Shown one piece after another: positions 9,136-19,643 of a DNA stretch of 64,000 nucleotides. Below the pieces are notes generated by a model that had not been told where the DNA came from, did no database searches, and worked only from the letters and a program-made list of their open reading frames with translations. Source of the DNA: Serinicoccus chungangensis (GTDB lineage Bacteria > Actinomycetota > Actinomycetes > Actinomycetales > Dermatophilaceae); contig NZ_CP040887.1 in assembly GCF_006337125.1 (NCBI RefSeq), positions 1,240,001-1,304,000 of the forward strand, in the 5' to 3' direction. Positions within the stretch are counted from its first letter, which is position 1; each line of letters opens with the position of its first letter. The translations under genes and the position numbers were made by a program.

Positions 9136-9180
9136 GCACGAAGGGCCCGACACCGTGAGGTGGCGGGCCCTTCGTCGTGC
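9136..9180. terminator. Bidirectional terminator hairpin
   Basis: Near-perfect inverted repeat: GCACGAAGGGCCCG pairs with CGGGCCCTTCGTCGTGC across a short loop. It sits between the convergent ThDP-enzyme gene (stop 9115) and the LVIVD-DUF305 gene (stop 9183), so it can end both transcripts. Confidence 0.8.
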
Positions 9181-9182
9181 CG

Positions 9183-11177
9183 TCAGCCGACCAGGCGCTG
9201 CATCTGGTCGATCTGCACGCCCTGGGTGACCATCATGTCGGTCGCCAGCTGCTGCACGGTGACGTCCGAGCCGTGGATGATCTCCTCCACGGCCATGTCG
9301 ATGGCGCCCTCGTGGTGGGGGACCATCAGCTCGACGAAGAGGGCGTCGAAGGCGGCGCCCTCCGCCTCGGCGAGCTGCTGCATCTGCTCGGGCGAAGCCA
9401 TACCCATCTGCTCACGCATGGCGGGGTCGGCGAGCATGCGCTCGTAGGCCGCCACCTCGTCGGTGACCGGGTGGCCGCCCGCACCCTGCCAGCCCTGCAT
9501 GACGTCGATCTCGAGCTGCTGCTCCAGGAGCATCCGGTCGGCCAGCGCCGCGAGCTGCGGGTCGGCCATCCGGTCCTCGGCGAGCTGCGCCATGAGGATC
9601 GCCTGGTAGTGGTGCGGCACCATCATCGACATGAACATCGCGTCATGGTCGGAGTGGTCGGCCATGTCCTGGCGGCTCTGCGCGACCATGCGCTCGGCCT
9701 GCGGCGCCGGGACGACCTGGGCGCTCGCGCCCGGGGCGGCGGGGACGACCGCGGAGGTGACGTCCTTGCCGTCGAGACCAGGGGCGTCCGCCGGGCGGGA
9801 GCCGGATCGTCCCGGGGTCGACGCGTACTGCGTCTGGGCGTTGAGGAAGTCCATCTTCACCCGGTTGTCACCCTTGGTGCCGCGCACCTTGAGCACGTCC
9901 AGCCCCTGCGTGATGTCGCTGGAGTAGATGTGGCCGTTGTAGTAGTACGCCGACCAGGAGCCACCGAGGACGAGGTTGTCGTCGTCGATCGGACCGCGGT
10001 CGAAATAGGCGATCTCCTCGGGGTTGTCGGAGTCGGTGAAGTCGAACACCGAGACGCCGCCCTGGTACCACGCCTGCACCATGACGTCACCCTTGACGAC
10101 CGGGATGATCGAGCCGTTGTGCGCGACGCAGTTCTCCGTGTCCTCCTGGTAGCGGGGGATCTTGTAGTAGCTGCGGAAGTCCAGCGACGCGGTGTCGCCG
10201 TAGGCGATGTCGAAGATCGCGTTGGCGCCGCGGTTGGGCCCGACCGCCTCGTTGCAGGTGGCCGCGCCACCGCCGCCCAGCTCGTCGGTGAAGACCACCT
10301 TGGAGCCGTCGTCGTTGAAGGTGGCCGAGTGCCAGAACGCGAAGTTGGAGTCCTGCACCCGCTCGACGACCTGCGGGTCGACCGGGTCCGAGATGTCCAT
10401 GAGGATGCCGTCGCCCATGCAGGCGCCGGCGGCCAGGTCCCGCTCGGGGTAGGCCGTGATGTCGTGGCAGCCGCTCGTGCGGGGGTTGCCGCCGTCCGGG
10501 AAGAGCACCGGCTCGGAGACCACCGCGGCCGAGGCCGGGTCGTCCGTGGGCACCTCGACGACCGAGATGCCGTCGTGCGGGGGCTGGCAGTTCGGGAAGC
10601 GCGAGTTGGGACCGTAGGAGGAGACGTAGAGGTAGTTCGTGCCCTCGTCCTCACCCGGGATCAGGGTGTGCGTGTGCGAGCCGCAGTCGGTGCGCACGGC
10701 CTTGACGTAGTCCGGGCTCTCCAGGTCGGAGATGTCGAAGATCCGCATGCCCTCCCAGGAGTCCGGGCTGAGGATGCTGCCGGACGTGCTGGAGCAGGTG
10801 TCGTCGGAGCGAGGGGAGTCGACCGACATGAAGAGCAGCGAGCCGTCCTCGGAGACGGACACGTCGCCCTGGCCGCCGGGGCACAGCACCTGCGTGACGA
10901 GCTCGGGGTCCTTGGGCTTGGAGATGTCCCAGATCCGGAACCCGTCGTAGTTGCCCTGGAAGGCGTAGTCGCCCCAGAAGGCGATGTCGGAGTTGAAGCC
11001 CTCCAGCGGCGCCTGCTTCGGGGTGTTGCTCAGCAGCGTCATGTTGTCGCTGGTCTCGATGTCGTCCGGGTCGGCCTGGACCGCTCCCGGGAGGTACGCG
11101 ACGCTCAGGGTCGTCGCGAGGACCGCCGTCGCCGCCGTGCGCAGCAGACGTCTGCTCCGGTTCGTGGTGTCGCCCAT
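9183..11177 (-). CDS. Secreted LVIVD-repeat protein with C-terminal DUF305
   Basis: A 664-residue exported protein. An N-terminal signal peptide (basic MGDTTNRSRRLLR, then a hydrophobic run to about residue 36) is followed by a beta-propeller-like region (about 50-440) with repeated segments such as FRIWDISKPKDPE, MRIFDISDLESPD and VSVFDFTDSDNPE, the LVIVD repeat pattern. After a linker, residues about 505-664 form a DUF305 domain with two copies of its MVPHH motif (MMVPHHYQAI and LMVPHHEGAI). DUF305 is a ferritin-like or metal-linked domain of uncertain role. The ATG at 11177 has GGAGGTT upstream; an in-frame TTG 9 nt earlier is the alternative. Confidence 0.82.
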   Translation of the reverse strand: MGDTTNRSRRLLRTAATAVLATTLSVAYLPGAVQADPDDIETSDNMTLLSNTPKQAPLEGFNSDIAFWGDYAFQGNYDGFRIWDISKPKDPELVTQVLCPGGQGDVSVSEDGSLLFMSVDSPRSDDTCSSTSGSILSPDSWEGMRIFDISDLESPDYVKAVRTDCGSHTHTLIPGEDEGTNYLYVSSYGPNSRFPNCQPPHDGISVVEVPTDDPASAAVVSEPVLFPDGGNPRTSGCHDITAYPERDLAAGACMGDGILMDISDPVDPQVVERVQDSNFAFWHSATFNDDGSKVVFTDELGGGGAATCNEAVGPNRGANAIFDIAYGDTASLDFRSYYKIPRYQEDTENCVAHNGSIIPVVKGDVMVQAWYQGGVSVFDFTDSDNPEEIAYFDRGPIDDDNLVLGGSWSAYYYNGHIYSSDITQGLDVLKVRGTKGDNRVKMDFLNAQTQYASTPGRSGSRPADAPGLDGKDVTSAVVPAAPGASAQVVPAPQAERMVAQSRQDMADHSDHDAMFMSMMVPHHYQAILMAQLAEDRMADPQLAALADRMLLEQQLEIDVMQGWQGAGGHPVTDEVAAYERMLADPAMREQMGMASPEQMQQLAEAEGAAFDALFVELMVPHHEGAIDMAVEEIIHGSDVTVQQLATDMMVTQGVQIDQMQRLVG

Positions 11178-11270
11178 GACAGCCAACCTCCAGTGGTCTC
11201 GGGGATCCTCCGACCTTAGGTGGGTGACGTAGGGGAAACCCTGGTGGTGGCGGCAGACTTGGGCAAACCT

Positions 11271-11345
11271 TTACGGACGCACGTGGAAGCGCTGCCGGTC
11301 ATCACGACCGCCCGAGGAGCCGACGACCAGCAGCCGGCCGCTCAT
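11271..11345 (-). CDS. Possible 24-residue small protein coupled to the dehydrogenase gene
   Basis: A short reading frame (MSGRLLVVGSSGG...) whose ATG overlaps the dehydrogenase stop as ATGA, a common coupling arrangement. It ends at a TAA. There is no homology I recognise and the length is close to chance. Listed only because of the junction. Confidence 0.2.
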   Translation of the reverse strand: MSGRLLVVGSSGGRDDRQRFHVRP

Positions 11346-14215
11346 GCCCGGCTCGCCTCGGCGAGCAGCTCGAGCACGTGCCGGTACGGGTGGCCGGTGG
11401 CCCGGGTCATCCCGATCTCGCAGGTGCGGTTCGAGGAGACGAAGCCGGGCTCGGCGGCGGGGCTCGGGTCGGGGTGCGGGGTCACCCGCGCGACGATACC
11501 CGCGACCTCGGCGGCCTCCGCGGCGGTGGCCGACGCGGTGAGCTCGGGGTGCAGCAGGCCGCGGTCCCCGGCGAAGGCGCAGCACCCCCACGACACCGGG
11601 ACCACGACCTCGGTCGCGACCGCCTGCGCGAGGTGCACCAGGGCCTCGGTGCTGCCGGAGCGCTCCGAGGAGCACGTGGGGTGCACCACCACCGTGCGGT
11701 CGGTGCGGCGGACGTCGAGCCGGGGGAGCACCGTGTCGCGGACGAAGTCCACCGCGTCCACCACCCGCAGGTCGGGGGCGCGCTCGGCCAGCATGACCAC
11801 CAGCCCCTCCACGCAGGAGGACGCCTCCACCACCACCGGGAGCCGCCCCTCCTCGGTCGCCTCCCGCAGGGCGTGGACCACCCGCTCGGCCATGACGGCA
11901 TACCCGCTGCTCATCCCCTTGGACTTCCACGGCGTGCCGCAGCACAGGCCGCCGATGCCGGCGGGGGTGCGCAGCGGGACGTCCGCGCGCACGCACAGCT
12001 CGACGAGCGCGCCGGTCGCACCGCTGCCGAGCTCGCCGGTGTGCCCCCCGGGCTCGGTGCCGAACATCTCGCCGATGCAGGTGCTGAAGAGCACCGCCGC
12101 GGGGGAGTCGGGGGCCAGCTCCCGCCGCCGGCTGCCACCGCCGGGCAGGCGGGCGTCGTAGAGCGGCACGGCGTCGGCGCCCGCGACCGCGCGCACGACG
12201 CGGGTGGCCGCCGCCGGGACCCCGGAGGGCAGCAGCCTCGCGGTCGTCAGCGCGAGCCCGCCGAGCGGGCTGACGGTGCCCCAGGTCCGGGCGGCCCCCG
12301 CCCAGGCCGCGTCGGCCAGCCGACCGGCGGACTCCCGGCGCAGCCGCCGGGTGAGGTCGCCGGTGTCGATGCGCACCGGGCAGGCGCTCTGGCACATCCC
12401 GTCGACGGCGCACGTCTGGGTGCCGTCGTAGTCGTAGTCGCGCTCCAGCGCGTCCGCCAGCCCGTGGTCGCCGGCCGCGCGGGCGCTCTGGATGTCGCGA
12501 CGCACCACGATCCGCTGGCGCGGGGTGAGCGTGAGGTCCTTGGAGGGGCACACCGGCTCGCAGTAGCCGCACTCGACGCAGCGGTCGACCTCCTCCTCGA
12601 CCGGCGGGGAGGGCTTGAGGTCCTGCAGGTACGACGTGGGCTCGTCGGAGAGGACGGCCGCCGGGTTGAGCAGGCCCCGGGGGTCGATCAGCCGCTTGAG
12701 CTGCCACATGACGGCGTAGAGCTCGTCGCCGTACTGGCGGCGCACGAAGGGCGCCATGATGCGGCCGGTCCCGTGCTCGGCCTTGAGCGAGCCGCCCCTG
12801 CCCAGGACCAGGTCGACCATGTCCTCGGTGAAGGCGGCGTAGCGGCGCATCGAGTCCGCGTCGTCGAAGCGCTCGTTGAGCAGGAAGTGGACGTTGCCGT
12901 CGCGGGCGTGACCGAAGATCACCGACCCCTCGTAGCGGTGCGCGGCGAAGAGATCGGTCAGCGCGACACAGGTCTCCCCGAGCACGTCGACGCCGACCAC
13001 GACATCCTCGAGCAGGGCGTTGGTGCCGGCGGGCCGGGCGCCGGCGACCGCGGAGAACAGGCCCTTGCGGACCGTCCAGAGCGCGGCCCGCTCGCGGGTG
13101 TCCCGGGTGAGTCGGGCCGACGTCGTCAGCGGCAGCCGGTCCAGGGTCGGGCGGGCCGCCTCCAGCGCGGCCTCGAGCCCGGCCCGGTCACCGCCCTGCC
13201 ACTCGACGAGCAGCGCGGCGTGCTCGTCCACGGCGAGCTCGGCGATCCGGGGCGGGCACCGGGAGTCCTGCTGCGCCACCCGCAGGGACGCGGCGTCGAG
13301 CAGCTCGGCCGTGGCGACACCGGTCCCGGCGAGCTCGGGGACCGAGCCGGTCGCCGCGCCGATGGTGTCGAAGACCAGGAGCCCCGTCGCCACCTCGGGG
13401 TGGACGGGCACGGTCGCCAGCACGGCCGAGGCGACGAAGCCAAGGGTGCCCTCGCTGCCCACCAGGAGGTGCACGAGCATGTCCAGCGGGCTGTCGAAGT
13501 CGAGGAGGGCGTTGATGCCGTAGCCCATGGTGTTCTTCATCGCGAACAGCCGGCGGATCGTCGCCACGGAGTCCGGGTCGGCCAGCACCCGGCGCCGCAG
13601 CGCGAGGAGCCCGTCGACCAGCTCGGGCTCGCGGGCCGCCAGCTCGGCCTCGGCGTCCGGGGCGGCCGAGTCGATGACCGTGCCCGAGGGCAGCACGACG
13701 GTCAGCGACTCCAGGGTGGCGTAGGTGTTGAGCTCGGTGCCGCAGTGCATCCCGCTGGAGTTGTTGGCGATGACGCCACCCAGGGTGCAGGCGCCCTCGC
13801 TGGCCGGGTCCGGGCCGAGCTTGCGGTGGTAGGGCGCGAGCCGGGCGTTCACCGCCCGGACGGTCACGCCGGGCTCGACCCGCACGCGGGCACCGCCGTC
13901 GAGGACCTCGACGCCGGTGAAGTGCCGCCGGGTGTCGACCAGCACCGCGTCGGTGACGGCCTGACCGGACAGGCTGGTGCCGCCGGAGCGGAAGGTGATC
14001 GGCGCGCCGGCCCGGTCGCAGGCCGCCATCACGGCGGCCACCTGCGCGGCCGAGGTGGGGCGGACCAGCAGCTCGGGGGTCAGCAGGTAGTGCGACGCGT
14101 CGTGCGCCAGCGCGTGCAGGTCCAGCGGCCGCCGGCTGACCGCGCCGTCTCCGAGCTGCTCGCCGAGTGAGGTCTCGAGCCGGCTCCAGGGGATCTTCAG
14201 GGTCGTCCGCGGCAC
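11342..14215 (-). CDS. FAD-linked and Fe-S oxidoreductase (fused GlcD/GlcF, D-lactate or 2-hydroxyacid dehydrogenase type)
   Basis: A 957-residue fusion. Residues about 30-260 are an FAD-binding PCMH domain (FRSGGTSLSGQAV; LGGVIANNSSG), followed by the FAD oxidase C-terminal domain with HARDGNVHF and AEHGTGR. A ferredoxin-like part then has two clusters, CVECGYCEPVCP and CAVDGMCQSACP. Two CCG domains close the protein (GLCCGTPW and GCCAFAGDRG). Such fusions oxidise D-lactate, D-2-hydroxyglutarate or glycolate and pass electrons to the respiratory chain; the exact substrate is not readable. The GTG at 14215 is chosen because TAGGCT lies 7 nt upstream and homologous sequence begins there. A longer frame would run into the transporter gene. 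Confidence 0.88.
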   Translation of the reverse strand: MPRTTLKIPWSRLETSLGEQLGDGAVSRRPLDLHALAHDASHYLLTPELLVRPTSAAQVAAVMAACDRAGAPITFRSGGTSLSGQAVTDAVLVDTRRHFTGVEVLDGGARVRVEPGVTVRAVNARLAPYHRKLGPDPASEGACTLGGVIANNSSGMHCGTELNTYATLESLTVVLPSGTVIDSAAPDAEAELAAREPELVDGLLALRRRVLADPDSVATIRRLFAMKNTMGYGINALLDFDSPLDMLVHLLVGSEGTLGFVASAVLATVPVHPEVATGLLVFDTIGAATGSVPELAGTGVATAELLDAASLRVAQQDSRCPPRIAELAVDEHAALLVEWQGGDRAGLEAALEAARPTLDRLPLTTSARLTRDTRERAALWTVRKGLFSAVAGARPAGTNALLEDVVVGVDVLGETCVALTDLFAAHRYEGSVIFGHARDGNVHFLLNERFDDADSMRRYAAFTEDMVDLVLGRGGSLKAEHGTGRIMAPFVRRQYGDELYAVMWQLKRLIDPRGLLNPAAVLSDEPTSYLQDLKPSPPVEEEVDRCVECGYCEPVCPSKDLTLTPRQRIVVRRDIQSARAAGDHGLADALERDYDYDGTQTCAVDGMCQSACPVRIDTGDLTRRLRRESAGRLADAAWAGAARTWGTVSPLGGLALTTARLLPSGVPAAATRVVRAVAGADAVPLYDARLPGGGSRRRELAPDSPAAVLFSTCIGEMFGTEPGGHTGELGSGATGALVELCVRADVPLRTPAGIGGLCCGTPWKSKGMSSGYAVMAERVVHALREATEEGRLPVVVEASSCVEGLVVMLAERAPDLRVVDAVDFVRDTVLPRLDVRRTDRTVVVHPTCSSERSGSTEALVHLAQAVATEVVVPVSWGCCAFAGDRGLLHPELTASATAAEAAEVAGIVARVTPHPDPSPAAEPGFVSSNRTCEIGMTRATGHPYRHVLELLAEASRA

Positions 14216-14222
14216 GCCGGCC

Positions 14223-14228
14223 AGCCTA
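14223..14228 (-). promoter_or_regulatory. Leaderless -10 (TAGGCT) of the FAD/Fe-S dehydrogenase gene
   Basis: On the minus strand TAGGCT is followed by 7 nt and then the GTG at 14215. It lies in the 34-bp gap after the BCCT transporter gene, so the dehydrogenase can be expressed apart from the choline operon. Confidence 0.5.
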
Positions 14229-14249
14229 GACCGGCACCGCCTCGACGCC

Positions 14250-16295
14250 TCACACGGTGCGCAGGAAGTCCAGGTGCGCCTCGTAGGCGTCGAGACAGTC
14301 GTGGATGACCTGCGAGCGGGTGAAGCCCATGACGTCGTAGTCCTGGCCGCCGTCGGCGAGGTGCACCTCGAGCCGGGCATACCGGTCGCGGTTGCCGATC
14401 ATCCGCCCGCCGTAGGTCGGGACGGGGTGCTGGGAGATCTTGACCCGGTAGAGGAAGGGGTGCTCGTCCTCCCCGGTCCGCAGCTCGACGAACCGGCCGC
14501 CCTCGTTGTCCTGGTCGTCGGGCGGGGCGGTGCCGCTGCTCGTCTCCGCCTCCACCCCGCGGCTGCGCAGCTCCCCCGCGACCTCCGTGAGCGCCGGGTC
14601 CACGACGCTCTCGAGGTAGGCCTCGGCGTCCTCGGTGTCGACGAAGTTCGTCGCGCGGGCCACCCGCGCCTTCCACGTCTCCCGGTCCGCCTTGCCGTCG
14701 CCGACGGCGTACAGCACGGCGTGGGTGCCGTTGCCGGCGTCGACGCGGCGCAGCTCGGTGCGCAGGGCCGTGAAGAGGCCCCACATGACCAGCACGAGCA
14801 CCACGGCGAAGGGCAGGCCCATGATGACGGTGGCGTACTGCAGCGCGTAGATGCCGCCGACGGCGAGCACCGCGATGGTCAGCATGCCGGTGGCCGCCGC
14901 CCAGACGATCCGCAGCCAGGGCGCGCAGTCCTCCTGCACCTCCCGCAGCTGGGAGCACAGGTTGCCCATGACCAGGGCCCCGGAGTCGGCGGAGGTGACG
15001 TAGAACAGCAGACCCACGGCGGTGGCCAGGAGCACGAGCAGTCCGGCGGCCGGGTAGTCCTGCAGCAGCATGAAGAAGCCCCGGCCGTCGTACTCCTGCG
15101 CCGCGGCGGCGAAGTCGGCGTCCCCGCCGCGCACCCGGGCCAGCGCCGCGTTGCCGAAGATGGAGACCCACATGACGATGTAGGCGAACGGGATGACCAT
15201 GGTGCCGGCGACGAACTGCCGGATCGTGCGGCCTCGGGAGATGCGGGCCAGGAACATGCCGACGAAGGAGGCCCAGGCCACCCACCAGGCCCAGAAGAAG
15301 AGGGTCCAGAGGTTCATCCACTCGTTGGCCCCGTCGTAGGCCATGGTGTCCATCGTCATGGAGGGGAAGCGGGCGACGAAGTCACCGACGTTCATCACCA
15401 CGCCCTCGATGAGCAGCTGGGTGCGGCCGGTGACGAGGACCCACGCCGCGAGGCCGAGGGCGAGAAGGACGTTGAGCTGGGAGAGGAAGCGGATGCCCTT
15501 GTCGACGCCGGTCGTGGCCGAGATCGCGGCCATCGTGATGGCGAGGACGATGAGGCCGATCTGGGCGGCCAGGCCCTGTTGGATGCCGAACAGCTCGCCG
15601 AGGCCGAAGTTGAGGAAGACGACCCCGATCCCGAGGCTGGTGGCCACCCCGAAGATGGTGCCGAGCACCGCCGCGGTGTCGACGGCGTGCCCGAGCGGGC
15701 CGTCGATGCGCCGGCCGAAGACGGGCGCGAGGGCCGAGCGGACGGCGAGCGGCAGGTTGAGCCGGTAGGCGAAGAAGGCCAGCGCCATCCCCATGAGCGC
15801 GTACATGCCCCACCCGGTGATGCCGTAGTGGAACAGCGTCCACACCGTGGCCTCCCGGGCCGCCTGCACCGTCTCGCCCTCGATGAGCGGGGGAGAGATG
15901 TACTGCGTCACCGGCTCCACGACGGAGAAGAACATGACGTCGGTGCCGATGCCGGCGGCGAAGAGCATCGAGGCCCAGGCGAAGGTCGAGAACTCCGGGC
16001 GGGAGTGTGCCGGGCCGAGGCGCAGCGTGCCGTAGCGGGAGAACCCGAGGAAGAGCACGAAGACGAGGATCGCCGTGCCGAGCGCGATGTAGAACCAGCC
16101 GAAGGTGCCGCCGACCCACTCCGTCCAGGAGAAGATCGTCTCGTAGGCGCGGTCGGGCATGAGGATGGCCCAGGTCGCGAAGACGACGACGCCCACCAGG
16201 GAGGCGACGAAGACGGGCAGGCGGACGGGGGGTGATCCGGACGGCTTCTCGGCGGGGGAGGGGGCGGGCGCGGCCTGCTCGGTCTTGGCGGTCAT
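14250..16295 (-). CDS. BCCT-family choline/betaine transporter with C-terminal regulatory domain
   Basis: A 681-residue secondary transporter for quaternary ammonium compounds. About twelve hydrophobic segments run from residue 27 to about 510. They include the BCCT signature region around TLFFWAWWVAWASFVGMF and the GRTIRQF loop that follows it. The C-terminal 150 or so residues are soluble and charged, as in BetT-type carriers with osmosensing tails. Its ATG shares one base with the betA stop (TGATG), so the two are translationally coupled. GAGAGG precedes the start. Choline is the inferred substrate because betA and betB are cotranscribed upstream. Confidence 0.88.
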   Translation of the reverse strand: MTAKTEQAAPAPSPAEKPSGSPPVRLPVFVASLVGVVVFATWAILMPDRAYETIFSWTEWVGGTFGWFYIALGTAILVFVLFLGFSRYGTLRLGPAHSRPEFSTFAWASMLFAAGIGTDVMFFSVVEPVTQYISPPLIEGETVQAAREATVWTLFHYGITGWGMYALMGMALAFFAYRLNLPLAVRSALAPVFGRRIDGPLGHAVDTAAVLGTIFGVATSLGIGVVFLNFGLGELFGIQQGLAAQIGLIVLAITMAAISATTGVDKGIRFLSQLNVLLALGLAAWVLVTGRTQLLIEGVVMNVGDFVARFPSMTMDTMAYDGANEWMNLWTLFFWAWWVAWASFVGMFLARISRGRTIRQFVAGTMVIPFAYIVMWVSIFGNAALARVRGGDADFAAAAQEYDGRGFFMLLQDYPAAGLLVLLATAVGLLFYVTSADSGALVMGNLCSQLREVQEDCAPWLRIVWAAATGMLTIAVLAVGGIYALQYATVIMGLPFAVVLVLVMWGLFTALRTELRRVDAGNGTHAVLYAVGDGKADRETWKARVARATNFVDTEDAEAYLESVVDPALTEVAGELRSRGVEAETSSGTAPPDDQDNEGGRFVELRTGEDEHPFLYRVKISQHPVPTYGGRMIGNRDRYARLEVHLADGGQDYDVMGFTRSQVIHDCLDAYEAHLDFLRTV

Positions 16296-18091
16296 CACGG
16301 GTTCCTCTCGCTGGTGGACCCGGCTTCCCGTCGGAGCCGCTCGGCCGATGGCGGGTCCTGCATCGCGTCCCACGCGTCGTTGCGCGGGTCGCCCGGCGGG
16401 TACAGGGGCTGCCCCGTGCCGTGGCGGTACCACGGCACGTCGGAGGCGGGCAGCGGGGTGTTGCCGGCGATGAGGTCGGCGGCCTTCTCGGCGACCATCA
16501 TCACGGGGGCGTAGATGTTGCCGTTGGTGACGAAGGGGAAGACCGAGGCGTCGACGACGGACAGGCCCTCGGTGCCGTGGACCCGCATGGTGGAGGGGTC
16601 GACGACCGCCTGGCCGTCCTCGGCGCCGCCCATCTTGGCCGTGCACGAGGGGTGCAGCGCGGTCTCGGCGTCCCCGCGGACCCACTCCAGGATCTGCTCG
16701 TCGGTCTCGACCTCGGGTCCGGGGGAGATCTCGCCGCCGCTGAACGGCGCGAAGGCGGGCTGGCCGAGGATGTCGCGCGCGGCCCGGACCACCTCGACCC
16801 ACTCGCGCCGGTCGGTGTCCGTGGAGAGGTAGTTGAAGAGGATCGAGGGGCGCTGCGCGGGGTCGGCCGAGCGGATGTGCACGTGGCCGCGGGTGTCGGC
16901 GTACATCGGGCCGATGTGCACCTGGTAGCCGTGGATGCCGTGCTCGGTCTCGGCCGGCTTGCTGCCGTCGTAGCGGATGGCGATCGGCAGGAAGTGGAAC
17001 ATGAGGTTGGGCCACTCCACCTGCTCGTTGGAGCGGATGAACCCGCCGGCCTCGAAGTGGTTGCTGGCGCCGACGCCGCGGCGCCCGAAGAGCCACTCGG
17101 CCCCGATCCGGGGCTTGTGGTGGTGCGCGAGCCAGGGCGCGATGGACACCGGCTGGGTGGAGGAGTGCTGGAGGTAGACCTCGAGGTGGTCCTGCAGGTT
17201 GGACCCGACGCCGGGCAGGTCGACCCGGGTCTGCACCCCGGCGGCGCCCAGCACCTCGGGGTCGCCGATCCCGGCCAGCTGCAGCAGCTGCGGGGAGGCG
17301 AAGGCCCCGCCGCAGAGGATGACCTCACCGGCCTCGACGCTGCGGCGCAGCCGCCCGCCGCGCACGTAGTCCACCCCCGTGCACCGGGTGCCCTGCATGC
17401 GCAGGCCGGTGACGGTGGCGAGGGTCTCGATGCTGAGGTTGCGCCGGTGCTCGACCGGGTGCAGGTATGCGCGTGCCGCCGACAGCCGGCGCCCGCGGTG
17501 GACGTTGCGGTCGAACTTGGCGAAGCCCTCCTGGCGGTAGCCGTTGACGTCGTCGGTGAGCGGGTAGCCGGCCTCCTGGGTGGCCTCGAAGAAGGCGCCG
17601 AAGAGGGGGGAGCTGGCCGGGCCGCGCTCCAGCACGAGCGGGCCCGAGCCGCCGCGCCAGGCGTCGGCGCCGGTGCGCCCGTCCTCGAGCAGCACGGTCT
17701 CCATCCGCTTGAAGTAGGGCAGGCAGTGCGCGTAGTCCCAGTCCTGCATCCCGGGCTCGGCGGCCCAGCGCTCGAAGTCCATGGGGTTGCCGCGCTGGAA
17801 GATCATCCCGTTGATCGAGCTGGAGCCCCCGAGGACCTTGCCGCGCGCGTGGTAGATGCGGCGCCCGCCCATGGCGGGCTCGGGGTCGGACTCGTACTTC
17901 CAGTCGTAGAAGCGGCTGCCGATGGGGAAGGGCAGGGCGGCCGGCATGTGGATGAAGGGGTCGAAGCGGAAGTCGTTGCGGCCCGCCTCGAGCACGAGGA
18001 CCGAGGTCGAGGGGTCGCTGCTGAGCCGGTTGCCGAGGGCGGAGCCGGCGGAGCCCCCGCCGACGATGACGTAGTCGTAGCGTTCAGGCAT
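16295..18091 (-). CDS. betA: Choline dehydrogenase (GMC oxidoreductase)
   Basis: A 598-residue GMC-family FAD enzyme that oxidises choline to betaine aldehyde at the membrane. It begins with the FAD motif [16 protein letters not shown], continues with [10 protein letters not shown], and has the GMC signature [15 protein letters not shown] in the middle. The active-site His lies in [11 protein letters not shown] near the C-terminus. The ATG at 18091 has GGAGGCC upstream. It overlaps the end of betB by 8 nt and the transporter start by 1 nt, giving one betB-betA-transporter operon. GMC enzymes are hard to tell apart; BetB and BCCT neighbours support choline. Confidence 0.88.
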   Translation of the reverse strand: MPERYDYVIVGGGSAGSALGNRLSSDPSTSVLVLEAGRNDFRFDPFIHMPAALPFPIGSRFYDWKYESDPEPAMGGRRIYHARGKVLGGSSSINGMIFQRGNPMDFERWAAEPGMQDWDYAHCLPYFKRMETVLLEDGRTGADAWRGGSGPLVLERGPASSPLFGAFFEATQEAGYPLTDDVNGYRQEGFAKFDRNVHRGRRLSAARAYLHPVEHRRNLSIETLATVTGLRMQGTRCTGVDYVRGGRLRRSVEAGEVILCGGAFASPQLLQLAGIGDPEVLGAAGVQTRVDLPGVGSNLQDHLEVYLQHSSTQPVSIAPWLAHHHKPRIGAEWLFGRRGVGASNHFEAGGFIRSNEQVEWPNLMFHFLPIAIRYDGSKPAETEHGIHGYQVHIGPMYADTRGHVHIRSADPAQRPSILFNYLSTDTDRREWVEVVRAARDILGQPAFAPFSGGEISPGPEVETDEQILEWVRGDAETALHPSCTAKMGGAEDGQAVVDPSTMRVHGTEGLSVVDASVFPFVTNGNIYAPVMMVAEKAADLIAGNTPLPASDVPWYRHGTGQPLYPPGDPRNDAWDAMQDPPSAERLRREAGSTSERNP

Positions 18092-19619
18092 CGGGGGCCT
18101 CCGTGGGGGTGCTGGTGTCGGTGCTGGTGCCGTGGTCGGCGAACCAGCCCGCCGGGGCGGGACGGGTGTTGTGCCAGATGTGCTTGGTCTCGCGGTACTC
18201 CTCCAGCCCCGCCCGCCCCAGCTCGCGCCCGATGCCGGACTGCTTGAAACCGCCCCACTCCGCCCCGGGGACGTAGGGGTGGTAGTCGTTGATCCAGATG
18301 GTGCCGTGCCGCAGCCGGCCGGCCACCCGCTCCGCGCGGCCGGCGTTCTGCGTCCACACCGCCCCCGCGAGGCCGTAGATCGTGTCGTTGGCGATGGCCA
18401 CCGCGGCGTCCTCGGCGGAGTCCGGGTCCGCGCCGGAGAAGGTCTCGACGGTGAGGACCGGGCCGAAGGACTCGTCGTGCACGCAGCGCATGTCCTGCGC
18501 GCAGCCGTCCAGGACGGTGGGGGAGTAGAACCAGCCGTCGGCGAGGTCGGCGTCCTCCGGCGGACCGCCCCCGCAGCGCAGCACGGCGCCGTCCTCGAGC
18601 GCCTCGGCGACGTAGCGGGCGACCTTGTCGCGGTGTGCCTCGCTGATGAGCGGCCCGGTCTCCGCGTCCTCGTCGAAGGGGCCGCCGAGGCGGATCCGCC
18701 GGGCGCGCTCGACGAGGGTGTCGACGACCTCGTCGTGCACGGACTCCTCGACGATGAGCCGGGCGCCGGCGCTGCAGACCTGCCCGGAGTCGAGGAAGAC
18801 GGCGGTGAGCGCGTTGTCGATGGCGGCGGGGAGGTCGGCGTCGGCGAAGACGACGTTGGGGTTCTTGCCGCCGAGCTCGAGGGCGACCCGCTTCACGGTC
18901 GGTGCGGCGGCGGCCATGATGGTCCGGCCGGTCTCGACGCCGCCGGTGAAGGAGACGAGGTCGACCGCGTCGTGCGAGGTCAAGGTCGGGCCGACGGTGG
19001 CGCCGGAGCCGAGGACGAGGTTGGCGACGCCGGCCGGCAGACCCGCGTCGGCCAGCGCGTGCATGAGCCAGACGGAGGTGTGCGGCGTCAGCTCGCTGGG
19101 CTTGAGGACGAAGGTGTTGCCGGCCGCCAGCGCGGGGGCGACCTTCCAGCTGGTCTGCAGCAGCGGGAAGTTCCACGGGGTGATGAGGCTGCAGACCCCG
19201 ACCGGCTCGTGGACCACCTTGCTGGCGACGTCCGGCATACCGGTGTCGACGACCCGGCCCGCCTCGCTCGCGGCGAGGTCGGCGAAGTGCCGGAAGACGG
19301 CCTCGATGTCGTCGACGTCGATCTGGGACTCGACGAAGCGCTTGCCGGTGTCCAGCGACTCCAGCCGGGCGACCTCGTCGCGGTCGGCGGCGAGCCGGTC
19401 GGCGACCCGGCGCAGCAGCGTCGCCCGCTCGGGTGCCGGGGTATGCGGCCACGCGCCCTCGTCGAAGGCGCGGCGAGCGGCCAGGACGGCCGCCTCGGCG
19501 TCGTCCGCGGTGGCCTCGGCGACCACACCGACCTCGGTCTGGTCGGCCGGGCAGAGGATCGTCCGCGTCCCTCCGTCCGAGGCGTCGCGCCAGGTGCCGT
19601 CGATCAGGAGTTGGCTCAT
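18084..19619 (-). CDS. betB: Betaine aldehyde dehydrogenase
   Basis: A 511-residue NAD(P)-dependent aldehyde dehydrogenase converting betaine aldehyde to glycine betaine. Key parts are ITPWNFPLL, the cofactor loop SFTGGVETG, the general base in LELGGKNPN, and the catalytic Cys in [10 protein letters not shown]. It is the first gene of the choline operon. The ATG at 19617-19619 follows a TATCCA element by 6 nt, resembling the leaderless arrangement seen elsewhere in this window. Position before betA decides the name over other ALDHs. Confidence 0.88.
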   Translation of the reverse strand: MSQLLIDGTWRDASDGGTRTILCPADQTEVGVVAEATADDAEAAVLAARRAFDEGAWPHTPAPERATLLRRVADRLAADRDEVARLESLDTGKRFVESQIDVDDIEAVFRHFADLAASEAGRVVDTGMPDVASKVVHEPVGVCSLITPWNFPLLQTSWKVAPALAAGNTFVLKPSELTPHTSVWLMHALADAGLPAGVANLVLGSGATVGPTLTSHDAVDLVSFTGGVETGRTIMAAAAPTVKRVALELGGKNPNVVFADADLPAAIDNALTAVFLDSGQVCSAGARLIVEESVHDEVVDTLVERARRIRLGGPFDEDAETGPLISEAHRDKVARYVAEALEDGAVLRCGGGPPEDADLADGWFYSPTVLDGCAQDMRCVHDESFGPVLTVETFSGADPDSAEDAAVAIANDTIYGLAGAVWTQNAGRAERVAGRLRHGTIWINDYHPYVPGAEWGGFKQSGIGRELGRAGLEEYRETKHIWHNTRPAPAGWFADHGTSTDTSTPTEAPDA

Positions 19620-19643
19620 CGCTCATGGATACCAGGAAACGGG

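Noticed and set aside
9177..11219. 680-residue plus-strand frame opposite the LVIVD-DUF305 gene
   Set aside because: Low-complexity shadow frame; the minus strand has a signal peptide, repeats and DUF305 motifs.
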